Source: Holophagaceae bacterium (GTDB lineage Bacteria > Acidobacteriota > Holophagae > Holophagales > Holophagaceae). Taken from it: a stretch of 64,000 nt of DNA. The stretch is taken from the NCBI GenBank assembly GCA_021286765.1, contig JAJTBS010000006.1, positions 1 to 64,000 of the forward strand. The letters run 5' to 3'. Positions within the stretch are counted from its first letter, which is position 1. The number at the start of each line of letters is the position of its first letter. Positions 54,563 to 63,463 of the stretch are shown here, one piece after another. A program made the translations under genes and the position numbers. The notes beneath the pieces are model-generated. The model had not been told where the DNA came from. It ran no database searches and worked only from the letters and a program-made list of their open reading frames with translations.

Positions 54563-55177
54563 TCAGAAGCCCTGGAGGACCCCTTCCGCCACGGGGGTCA
54601 TGCGCTCCCGCCGGGCCCGGGCAGCCAGGATGATGCTCTCGAAGTGCCGGTAGCTGAGTTCGAGGTCGTCATTCAGCACCAGATAGTCGTAGGCCGGGTA
54701 TTGTTCCAACTCGTGGCGGGCGTGCTTCAGCCGGATGGCGATCTGCTCGTCCGAGTCCTTGCCGCGGCTGCGCAGGCGCTGCTCCAGGCTGGCGGCCGAG
54801 GGGGGCAGGATGAAGATCATCCGCGCATCTGGAATGGCCTCCCGCAGGTTCCGGGCGCCGGTGGTCTCGATGTCCAGCAGCACGTCCCGGCCCGTGGCCA
54901 GGGTCTGCTGAAGCCAGTCCCGGCCCGTGCCGTAGCGATGGCCGTAGACCTGTACCCACTCTACGAAGCCACCCTCGGCGACCATGGCGTCGAAGCGCGC
55001 CTCGTCGATGAAGAAGTAGTCGCGACCGTCCACCTCGCCGGGGCGGGGCTTTCGCGTGGTGAAGGAGATGGAGAAGACGAGGTCCGGCACGGAGGCCACC
55101 AGTCGCTGGGCAAGGGTGGACTTGCCCGCGCCCGACGGCGCGGAGACCACGAACACGTTACCTGGGTGCTGAATCAA
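54563..55177 (-). CDS. gmk: Guanylate kinase
   Basis: Phosphorylates GMP to GDP. 204 residues from TTG 55177, which has an excellent GGAGGAG site; the next candidate, GTG, would remove seven residues. P-loop VSAPSGAGKSTL (from residue 11), SFTTRKPRPGEVDGRDY (GMP-binding) and LDIETTGARNL are characteristic. TAAAGT at 55195-55200 on the minus strand could be its -10 element. In many bacteria gmk is followed by rpoZ; here it is not. Confidence 0.96.
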   Translation of the reverse strand: MIQHPGNVFVVSAPSGAGKSTLAQRLVASVPDLVFSISFTTRKPRPGEVDGRDYFFIDEARFDAMVAEGGFVEWVQVYGHRYGTGRDWLQQTLATGRDVLLDIETTGARNLREAIPDARMIFILPPSAASLEQRLRSRGKDSDEQIAIRLKHARHELEQYPAYDYLVLNDDLELSYRHFESIILAARARRERMTPVAEGVLQGF

Positions 55178-55200
55178 GGGCTCCTCCAGGCTCCACTTTA

Positions 55201-55231
55201 CCGGAAGGGCCCCTGGCGCCGGCCCTTCCGG
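55201..55231. promoter_or_regulatory. Perfect 11-base inverted repeat between divergent gmk and DUF1579 gene
   Basis: CCGGAAGGGCC (55201-55211) and GGCCCTTCCGG (55221-55231) are exact complements with a nine-base spacer. The repeat abuts a -10-like TAAAGT for gmk on the minus strand (55195-55200) and ends four bases before TAGCAT for the plus-strand gene (55236-55241). It therefore covers the -35 zone of both, as an operator would. Confidence 0.45.
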
Positions 55232-55260
55232 GGCCTAGCATGGGGGATTCTGGAGGTCCC

Positions 55261-55794
55261 ATGCGCGCCCTGATCCTCGTCATCAGCAGTGTTCTGGCCC
55301 TTTCCGCCCAGGAAAGTCCGTTTCCCAAACCCATGGCGCACCACCTGGCCATGAAGGATATGGCCGGCACCTGGACCGCTGTGGCCCGGATGTACATGGA
55401 GCCCGGCAAGCCCCCCATGGTATCCAAGGGGACCGAGGTGAACACCCTGGTGGCGGGCGGCCTCTGGCTCAAGACCGAGCTGAAGGCCGAGATGATGGGC
55501 CAGGTGTTCGAGGGCCACGGCCTCTTCGGCTACGATGCCCGCCAGAACGCCCACGTGGGGAGCTGGGTGGACAGCTCGGACACCTGGATGGCCGTGACCA
55601 AGGGGACCTGCTCGAAGGATTGCAAGGAGCAGACGCTCCTCTTCGAGGGCTATGACGAGACCGGCAAGCCCACCACGCACAAGGAGGTCCACGTCCAAGT
55701 GGACCGGGACCACCGCACCATGGTGATGTTCGTGAAGGCGAAGGACGGCACCTTCAAGAAGGTCATGGACATGGAGTACACCCGGGCCAAGTAG
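55261..55794 (+). CDS. Exported DUF1579-like protein
   Basis: 177 residues from ATG 55261 behind GGAGG, with a signal peptide (about 1-16). The sequence HHLAMKDMAGTWTAVARMY, TLVAGGLWLKTELKAEMMG, FEGHGLFGYDARQNAHVGSW and the C-terminal KKVMDMEYTRA match DUF1579, a small lipocalin-like beta-barrel family. A CSKDC motif near residue 119 is not a general family feature and might form a disulfide. The function is unknown. Convergent with the dikinase-domain gene, three bases apart. Confidence 0.75.
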   Translation: MRALILVISSVLALSAQESPFPKPMAHHLAMKDMAGTWTAVARMYMEPGKPPMVSKGTEVNTLVAGGLWLKTELKAEMMGQVFEGHGLFGYDARQNAHVGSWVDSSDTWMAVTKGTCSKDCKEQTLLFEGYDETGKPTTHKEVHVQVDRDHRTMVMFVKAKDGTFKKVMDMEYTRAK

Positions 55795-55797
55795 CCC

Positions 55798-58700
55798 TCA
55801 GAGGAACTCGTCGGTCTCCGGTTCCTGGGCCGGGGGTGGTGGCACCTGCTTGAAGATCGCCGAGGCGCTGCGCCGCCCGTCCATGACGATGTGGACCGGC
55901 GTCTCGAGGGTGGTGTGGACCAGGCAGCCCGAGCGCCAGGTCTCCGGCTGCTGGCGCAGCCACTCCCAGTTCAGCACGTTCGTGCCCCGGGGATAGGGCA
56001 CGGTGAAGTACCCGATGTTCAGCGACGTCACGTTGTGGAAGAAGTGGGAGCCGAGCGAGGCGTCCGCCTGGAAGTTCTCCATGGCGTACTCCACGATCAC
56101 CTGGGCGCAGGAGATCATGGCCCATTGGATGGGGATGCCCAGGTGCTGGTCGTTGCTGCCCCAGCGCCCCGGCCCCAGCAGCACGTACTTCCCCCCGGCG
56201 GCGCGGAAGCGGTCGTTGAGGCGCTCGATCTCCGCCGCCAGGGCGGGCGTTTCGAACTTGTCGAAGCCCTCGGGATCCACCCAGACGATGTCGCGCAGGC
56301 CCTCGACCACACCGTTGCCCACACACTTCTCGGAGAACAGGAAGAGGCTTTCGCGGTCCAGCGCCTCCGGGTCCAGGTTCACTTCGGCCGAGTCCATGAG
56401 CTGGTGCTTGATCTGCAGGAGGGTGAAGGTGGGCTTGCCGTTGGCCGGATCCTTGTCGAGGTTGACGGCGAACTCGATCTCGACGGGTGTCTCCATGGCA
56501 TCCCGGATCAGCTCCAGCAGATGCTGGAGGATCCTGGGCAGGGGGAACTGGTCGTACTTGAGGATGTTCCTGAAATTCACGACGCGGGGCCCGGGGTGGT
56601 CCAGCCCGTCCCGGAGCCGGTCGTCGTTCCAGTCCCAGACCGAGGCGCAATGCTGGAGCGCCCCGTCCTTCTCGGCCTCGGCGATGTCCAGGCTGAGCAG
56701 GGTTGCGTCCTCCCCGCCGTAGAGGTCGATGGCGGTGCGGCTCATGTCCAGGGCGTAGAAGTGCTTCTGGGTGGTGCGGAACTGCTCCTTGGGGGACAGC
56801 ATGTCCATTTCGGGATAGGGCGGCGAGAAGCGGTAGGCCTTGTCGCCCTCCACCACGTACTTCCCCAGGCCCACGGCCAGGTTGGCGATGCCGTCCTGGG
56901 GTTGGGTGTAGGCCACGGGGTAGTAGTTGAAGGACTGGGCCACGCCCGAGATGTGGGGGTAGAAGCGGTCCCCGAAGCGGCGTCCGGAGACTTCCTGGAT
57001 GAGGATGGCCATCTGCTCCTCTTCGATCTTGTAGTCGATGGCCTGGAAGTAGGAGCGGGCCGCCTTGGTGTAGACCGAGGCGTAGACCAGCTTGATGGCC
57101 TCCGCCAGCTGGGCCTCCCGCACGGCCGGATCGGGATCGTTGTTGGGCAGGAAGAAGGTGTTGTAGAGCCCGGCGAAGGGGTGCGAGAGGCTGTCCTCCA
57201 GCAGGCCCGAGGAACGTACGGCCAGGGGCCCCCGGGCGTGGTTCGCCAGGAAGAGGCGCAGCTTCGCCGACAGCTCCTGGGACAGGGCGCCGGTGAGGAA
57301 GCGCCGCTTGATGACGTCGTCGTCCACGTCGTTCTGGAGCATCTGGCGCAGGCCATGGCGGGCGATGAAGGAGGTGAACTCCTCGGTGCCGATGATGGCC
57401 GAGCGGGGGATGCGGATGTTGGCCTCGGGCACCAGGCTGTCCAGATCCATGCGGGCCAGCAGGGAATGGATGAAGGCCACGCCGCGCCCCTTGCCGCCCA
57501 TGGACCCCGGCGCCAGGCGCAGGATGTTGGGCTCGTCCTTCGGCGTGGATTCCGTGAGCGGGACCACTTTGCCGAGGGTCTTCATGCGCTGCACGTAGTC
57601 GCCCACGTTGATGAGGAAGGTGCGCATCTCCTCGGGGTCGCGGTAGTCGGAGATGCGAAACTTCCCCAGCACCTTGGCCACCTGGACTTCGCCCCGGGCC
57701 ATGATCCAGGCGGAGAAGTGGTTCCGGGAGGCGTGGTACACCAGGGATTCCACGGGCACTGTGCGCAGCTTGGCCTGGAGGTCCTCCATGTTGGCGGCCC
57801 GGGTCAGTTCCTGGCCATGCTCGTTGCGGAAGATGAAGTCGCCGAAGCCCAGGCTCTCGTGGAAGAAGGCCGAGAGCTCGGCCCCGAGGGTGTAGGAATT
57901 CTTGTTGAGGAAGCCGCTCTGGATGGCCGTGGCCCAGGATTCCTTGAAGGGGTCCGATGACTGCAGCAGGGTGGGCAGGTACGGGTTCCGATCTTTCACG
58001 GCCTTGATGAGCTTGATGCCGGCTTCCCGGTCCAGGGCTCCGTCCTTGGGGTACTTCCGGTCCGTGATGACGCAGAGCAGGTAGTCCCGGTAGCGCTCGG
58101 CGAAGGCGATGGCCTCTTCGTAGGTGGTGGCCAGGAGCACCTTGGGGCGGACCCGCATGGCGAGGGTGCGGCTCATGCCGTCCGCGCTGTGATCCTTGGC
58201 CAGCCGCGTGGTCTGCTTGAGCAGCTCGCTGTAGAGGATGGGCAGGTAGCGGGAGTAGTAGCGGATGCTGTCCTCCACCAGGAGGATCACGCGGGTGAGG
58301 CCCACGGAGGTGTCGTTCTCGACGTTGGCGCGGTCCTCCATGAACTTCACCATGGCCATGAAGACCTCGGGATTCCCGTTCCACACGAAGATCTGGTCGT
58401 AGCTCCGCTGCAGCTCCTGGCGGCGGCGGTCGAGGGCGCCCACCTCCACGTTGTCGTTGAGCAGCAGGTAGATGGGGGTGCGGGGCGAGGCCTTCTTCAG
58501 GGCCTTGGACAGCTCCACGTGGCCGCCCTGGCCCAGGCGGCTCATGACGATGATCATGTCGAAGTGGCGGTTGGCGCACTTCTCCAGGGCCTCCTCCACG
58601 GTGGAGACATTGGTGACCCGGGGCGGATTGCTCATGTTGAGCTGGTAGTAGCCGTCGAAAAGGATTTCCGTGAGCAGGCCATCCTGCTCCAGGGTGAAGG

Positions 58701-58818
58701 CATCGAAGGCCGGGGCCACCAGCAGGATCTCCCGCGCCCGGAGCGGCATCAGATCGTGGAAAATCTCCTTATCAGAGGCGTACTTGCGGAAGATCTCGTT
58801 GAATTCGCTGCTGATCAT
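55798..58818 (-). CDS. Receiver-domain protein with a PEP-synthase/dikinase ATP-binding domain
   Basis: 1006 residues from ATG 58818; a start at 58872 falls in the gdhA terminator. Two receiver-like domains come first: one at about 30-150 lacking the phosphoacceptor Asp (MIIVMSRLG) and one at about 175-320 with acidic VEDS and CVITDRKYP, where the Asp could be phosphorylated. A PPDK_N-type ATP-grasp domain follows from about 440 (APGSMGGKGRGVAFIHSLL) with PLAVRSSGLLEDS. I find no swivelling phosphohistidine domain and no PEP-binding barrel, so it is not a complete PEP synthase. A signalling or protein-phosphorylating role is inferred. Confidence 0.75.
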   Translation of the reverse strand: MISSEFNEIFRKYASDKEIFHDLMPLRAREILLVAPAFDAFTLEQDGLLTEILFDGYYQLNMSNPPRVTNVSTVEEALEKCANRHFDMIIVMSRLGQGGHVELSKALKKASPRTPIYLLLNDNVEVGALDRRRQELQRSYDQIFVWNGNPEVFMAMVKFMEDRANVENDTSVGLTRVILLVEDSIRYYSRYLPILYSELLKQTTRLAKDHSADGMSRTLAMRVRPKVLLATTYEEAIAFAERYRDYLLCVITDRKYPKDGALDREAGIKLIKAVKDRNPYLPTLLQSSDPFKESWATAIQSGFLNKNSYTLGAELSAFFHESLGFGDFIFRNEHGQELTRAANMEDLQAKLRTVPVESLVYHASRNHFSAWIMARGEVQVAKVLGKFRISDYRDPEEMRTFLINVGDYVQRMKTLGKVVPLTESTPKDEPNILRLAPGSMGGKGRGVAFIHSLLARMDLDSLVPEANIRIPRSAIIGTEEFTSFIARHGLRQMLQNDVDDDVIKRRFLTGALSQELSAKLRLFLANHARGPLAVRSSGLLEDSLSHPFAGLYNTFFLPNNDPDPAVREAQLAEAIKLVYASVYTKAARSYFQAIDYKIEEEQMAILIQEVSGRRFGDRFYPHISGVAQSFNYYPVAYTQPQDGIANLAVGLGKYVVEGDKAYRFSPPYPEMDMLSPKEQFRTTQKHFYALDMSRTAIDLYGGEDATLLSLDIAEAEKDGALQHCASVWDWNDDRLRDGLDHPGPRVVNFRNILKYDQFPLPRILQHLLELIRDAMETPVEIEFAVNLDKDPANGKPTFTLLQIKHQLMDSAEVNLDPEALDRESLFLFSEKCVGNGVVEGLRDIVWVDPEGFDKFETPALAAEIERLNDRFRAAGGKYVLLGPGRWGSNDQHLGIPIQWAMISCAQVIVEYAMENFQADASLGSHFFHNVTSLNIGYFTVPYPRGTNVLNWEWLRQQPETWRSGCLVHTTLETPVHIVMDGRRSASAIFKQVPPPPAQEPETDEFL

Positions 58819-58855
58819 CGGTGCCCCAGGTTCCAGGAAGTGTACCGGTGTGGAC

Positions 58856-58887
58856 AGAAAAGGGGGCCGCATGCGGCCCCCTTTTCT
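58856..58887. terminator. Intrinsic terminator after gdhA
   Basis: Perfect palindrome: AGAAAAGGGGGCCGCA (58856-58871) and its exact complement (58872-58887). Read on the minus strand it is a GC-rich stem followed by a T-run. It lies 22 bases after the gdhA stop and separates gdhA from the next minus-strand gene. Confidence 0.9.
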
Positions 58888-58908
58888 GCGACTGCGGAAG
58901 GGTGGTGG

Positions 58909-60258
<1,350 letters not shown>

Positions 60259-60596
60259 GGTTCCTCCAGGAAGGAAGGTGTTGAGAAAGAAGGGCACATG
60301 CCCGGGGTGTTGATCAGAAGGGGTGCACCGCGGCGCGTGTCCCAGGGCTGCGATGGCGTGTTTCAAGGCCGGAAACGGGACGACATGACTCTAGCCGGAG
60401 GAACCAGATGCCGGGAGGGCCGGGGGATGAAGAGGTGATGAGAAGCACTAAATAGGGCATGTTTTTGAGGATTCCCCCGTAGGTGATTGACGAATCGTCA
60501 AAGAGGGTCAAGTCCGGGAGTCCGCCGTTCCAGTGCCCTGCGGGCCACCCGCCGAGCGAGATGGGGGTGCCAGCGGAACCTGGGCCGGGCCTCGTC
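60259..60596. other. Intergenic region upstream of gdhA (338 bases)
   Basis: The longest non-coding stretch in the window. No ORF with family resemblance and no RNA gene is visible. The part nearest the kinase stop (60430-60510) is AT-richer than its surroundings and contains a palindrome at 60487-60501. On the minus strand TAGAGT near 60390 is a possible -10 for gdhA. The rest is GC-rich without clear structure. Confidence 0.5.
60487..60501. promoter_or_regulatory. Palindrome TTGACGA-A-TCGTCAA upstream of gdhA
   Basis: Seven-base perfect arms around a single central base, in the AT-richer part of the gdhA upstream region, 229 bases from the gdhA ATG and 96 bases beyond the kinase stop. The size and symmetry fit a dimeric repressor or activator site. 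No regulator gene is adjacent. Confidence 0.4.
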
Positions 60597-62426
60597 TCAG
60601 GCTTCTGGGGTCTGGGGGCGCGGGGCCCGCTCGCCTGGCGGGATGCGCTCCAGCTCCGCCAGGAGCTCCCGGAGTTTGACGGGCTTGGAGAGGTAGCCGT
60701 CCATGCCGGCCTCCAGGCAGGCATGTCGATCCTCATCCATGACGCAGGCGGTCACGGCCACGATCGGAACGCGGCGGCCGCTGCCGGCTTCCATCTGGCG
60801 GATCCGCCGGGTGGCTTCCAGGCCATCCATGACGGGCATCAGCAGGTCCATGAGGATGACGTCGAAATCGGGGGGCCTCATCGTCAAATCGCCCAGGGCC
60901 GCCAGCGCCTCCTCGCCGTTCGAGACCACCCGGACACGATGTCCCCATCTCTCCAGGGTCTGGCAGAGCAGCTGTTGATTGATCGGGTGATCCTCCACGA
61001 TCAGGATCGCCAGGGGCGGGATCTTGGCCGGGTTGGGGGAAGGTGGATCCCCAGGAGCCCCTGAGGTCGCGGGAGGGGTGGGCGGGGCCTCGTGTGAGCC
61101 CGTCCGGGCATCGACGAGTTCCACCCAGAAGGTGCTGCCCTGTCCCTGGAGGCTGTCGAATCCCAGGTTGCCCGACATCATCCGGATGAGGCGCGCGGTG
61201 ATCGAGAGGCCCAACCCGGTCCCCTCGACCTTGGTGCCCTCGGCGCCCAGGCGGTTGAAGGGTTGGAACAGCCCCTCCTTCAGGTGCTCGGGAATCCCCT
61301 GCCCCGTATCGCGGATCTCGATGCGGATCATGCCCGGCTGCACCCGCCGGGCATGGATGAAGACCTGGCCCTCGGGCGCGTTGTACTTCACGGCATTGGA
61401 CAGGAGGTTGATCAGCGCCGACCTCAATTGCACGGGGTCCGCCAGCACGTGCAGGTTCGAAAGCTGCTCAAGGTCGAAGTGGATCTGGATCCGGCGGAGG
61501 TTGGCCAAGGGCAGGACCACGCCGAGGGCGCTGGAGAAGGGTTCGGAGAGGGGGATCTCCTCGATCGAAATGGTCACCTTCCCCGCCTCGATGCTGCTGA
61601 GCTGCAGGACTTGGTTGACGAGCCCCAGAAGCAGCTCGCCACCCTGGTAGAGCTGCTCCACCAGGTGGGACTGCCGTGGGCTCAGGGGCGGGTTCTGATC
61701 TTCTTTGAGCAGGTCCGCGGAAAGCAGCACCGCGTTCAAGGGTGTTCTCAGCTCATGGCTCATGGAGGCCAGAAAGACGGACTTGGCGTGGTTGGCCGCC
61801 TCCGCCGCGCTCTTGGCTTCATACAGGAGGCGTTTGGACTTCTCGCGCTCGGCGGTCACGGTGATGGCCGCCACCACCACCACCGCCACGCTGGAAAGGA
61901 TGGATAGAAAGGTGAATTCAGGAATCAGTGAAACCGGCGCCTGATTCGCGGGAAGCCAGCCCCGCAGGGTTGCGGCAAACAGCAGGACCAGCACCCCCAG
62001 GAGCACGCCGGCCGTCAAGACCAGCATCCGCCGGCTGCCGAAGGTGCTCAGCAGGAACAGGTTTGGAAGGAACCAGGGCAGGGCCACGGAGGTGATGCCC
62101 CCCGTGATGGCGCACCAGAACGCGACAATGCCGATGCCGGCCATGTTGGTGAGGAACAGCCCCAGTTCCAGGCGGCCGGTGAGGCGCACGAACACGGCGC
62201 CCAGGGTCGGGGAGAGGATCGCCATGGTGAACAGCAGCCCCTCATGCCGGGTGAGGTCCTGCCGCACCAGCAGGTAGGCCAGGAAGAGGATGGTGACCAC
62301 GCCGGAAATGGATAGGAGGGACTTGGCGATCCCCCGGTGGCGAAGCCGACGCCGCTGATCGTCGCGAGCCGATGGCGGGACCAGAAGGTCCAGAAGGTCG
62401 CCCTTACTCCCCCGAGAGCCAGCCAT
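60597..62426 (-). CDS. Membrane hybrid histidine kinase with C-terminal receiver
   Basis: 609 residues. The N-terminal region (about 35-190) contains six hydrophobic segments without a large periplasmic domain. Then HisKA with His224 in SMSHELRTPLNAV, a HATPase with ALINLLSNAVKYNAPEG and GTGLGLSITARLIRMMSG, a proline-rich linker, and a receiver with Asp527 in VILMDLLMPVMDG and KPVKLREL. It lies 82 bases downstream of the AraC regulator gene on the same strand. The signal is unknown; HPt relay is likely needed for output. Confidence 0.9.
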   Translation of the reverse strand: MAGSRGSKGDLLDLLVPPSARDDQRRRLRHRGIAKSLLSISGVVTILFLAYLLVRQDLTRHEGLLFTMAILSPTLGAVFVRLTGRLELGLFLTNMAGIGIVAFWCAITGGITSVALPWFLPNLFLLSTFGSRRMLVLTAGVLLGVLVLLFAATLRGWLPANQAPVSLIPEFTFLSILSSVAVVVVAAITVTAEREKSKRLLYEAKSAAEAANHAKSVFLASMSHELRTPLNAVLLSADLLKEDQNPPLSPRQSHLVEQLYQGGELLLGLVNQVLQLSSIEAGKVTISIEEIPLSEPFSSALGVVLPLANLRRIQIHFDLEQLSNLHVLADPVQLRSALINLLSNAVKYNAPEGQVFIHARRVQPGMIRIEIRDTGQGIPEHLKEGLFQPFNRLGAEGTKVEGTGLGLSITARLIRMMSGNLGFDSLQGQGSTFWVELVDARTGSHEAPPTPPATSGAPGDPPSPNPAKIPPLAILIVEDHPINQQLLCQTLERWGHRVRVVSNGEEALAALGDLTMRPPDFDVILMDLLMPVMDGLEATRRIRQMEAGSGRRVPIVAVTACVMDEDRHACLEAGMDGYLSKPVKLRELLAELERIPPGERAPRPQTPEA

Positions 62427-62442
62427 TGATCACCAAAGTTCA

Positions 62443-62448
62443 CTTATA
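62443..62448 (-). promoter_or_regulatory. -10-like element TATAAG before the hybrid kinase gene
   Basis: On the minus strand GCGTATAAGTG ends 16 bases before the ATG at 62426, within an AT-rich 40-base stretch of the gap after the AraC gene. The -35 region is unclear. Confidence 0.4.
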
Positions 62449-62508
62449 CGCTTTTGGCGAATGGAGCCCCAGGGATTGTTCCCGCTTGCAGGCGGATTTC
62501 CGGGTCTT

Positions 62509-63345
62509 CTACCCAGGGCCGCCCACCAGTTGGCGCCGCCAGACCGTGGGCGAAAACCCCGTCTCCTTGCGGAACCTGCGGGCGAAGTAGGCCTGGGAGC
62601 TGAAGCCCAGCCGCTCGGCGATGGCGCCCACGGGCAGGCTGGTGTCGCCCAGCAGCTGGCAGGCCCGTTCCACCTGCTGAAGCAGGCGGTAGCGCTGGGG
62701 GGTCAGGCCCGTGTGGGTGCGGAAGCTGCGCCGGAACCAGGAGTAGCTGACGCCCAAGTCCTCCGAGACGGCTTCCAGCCCCAAGCGGCTCCGGTCGGGG
62801 TCCCCCAGGAGGCGGCAGGCGTCCTGGACGAGTCCGCGCTGACGGCCCACGCCGCTGCCTGTCCGCGCGGTGCACTCGAGCCGCGCCAGCAGGTGGCCCA
62901 AAGCCCCGGCCATGAGGCGGCCGGAATCCGGCACCGGGTCCTTGGCCAGCTCCACCAGCTTCACCATGAGTCCCAGCAGGCCCTCGTCAAAGCCTGCCCG
63001 GACCACCCGCGGCAGGGGACCGAAGAAGCCTGCCTCCTCCCACCGCTCCATCCAGGCACCACCGAAATCCACCTGATGGCTGCGGCAGGGCCGGCCCAGA
63101 TCGGGCAGCAGGGCGCCCCCGCTGGCGGCCGAGGCCAGGATTACGTCGCCAGCCTCCACCCGCTGGCGGCGGCGCCCAGGGGCCGTCAAGGTGCCGGCGC
63201 CGCGCACCACGCAGGTCAGGCGCCAGCGCCCCAGGGGGAGCCCGGGCTGTTCCTCCCCCGAGGCGATGGCGCTCACGTAGAGCCCCCAGGCCTCATCCAG
63301 GGGGGTGGAGGGGATTCGCCAGAGGGTGGCTTGGGATTCGGGCAT
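62509..63345 (-). CDS. AraC family transcriptional regulator
   Basis: 278 residues. The N-terminal part (about 1-150) is an AraC-type cupin-like sensor (LTCVVRGAGTLTAPGRRR, VEAGDVILASA). The C-terminal double helix-turn-helix (about 175-275) has LGVSYSWFRRSFRTHTGLTPQRYRLL and IAERLGFSSQAYFARRFRKETGFSP. It is divergent from the PTS gene with 118 bases between, so that gene is its likely target and a sugar or derivative its likely ligand, by inference. Confidence 0.92.
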   Translation of the reverse strand: MPESQATLWRIPSTPLDEAWGLYVSAIASGEEQPGLPLGRWRLTCVVRGAGTLTAPGRRRQRVEAGDVILASAASGGALLPDLGRPCRSHQVDFGGAWMERWEEAGFFGPLPRVVRAGFDEGLLGLMVKLVELAKDPVPDSGRLMAGALGHLLARLECTARTGSGVGRQRGLVQDACRLLGDPDRSRLGLEAVSEDLGVSYSWFRRSFRTHTGLTPQRYRLLQQVERACQLLGDTSLPVGAIAERLGFSSQAYFARRFRKETGFSPTVWRRQLVGGPG

Positions 63346-63372
63346 GGGGGGGCTCCGGACTCTTTGATGATG

Positions 63373-63386
63373 GTGCCAAAAAGTGC
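63373..63386. promoter_or_regulatory. Direct GTGC repeats, 10-base period, candidate AraC-regulator site
   Basis: GTGCCAAAAAGTGCAAAT contains GTGC at 63373-63376 and 63383-63386, one helical turn apart. The site is 25 bases upstream of the putative -35 of the PTS gene. AraC-family activators commonly bind such tandem half-sites near the -35. Confidence 0.4.
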
Positions 63387-63411
63387 AAATGAAGGGACAG
63401 AACTCCCTCTA

Positions 63412-63439
63412 TTGAGGGACCCATCGCGCCGACTACGCT
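63412..63439 (+). promoter_or_regulatory. Candidate promoter of the PTS gene
   Basis: TTGAGG at 63412-63417 and TACGCT at 63434-63439 are separated by 16 bases. The ATG at 63464 follows with AGGAG at good spacing. A small inverted repeat CCCTC-TATT-GAGGG (63405-63418) overlaps the -35. Confidence 0.45.
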
Positions 63440-63463
63440 GTCAGCGAGTCCTCAGGAGCCGAC

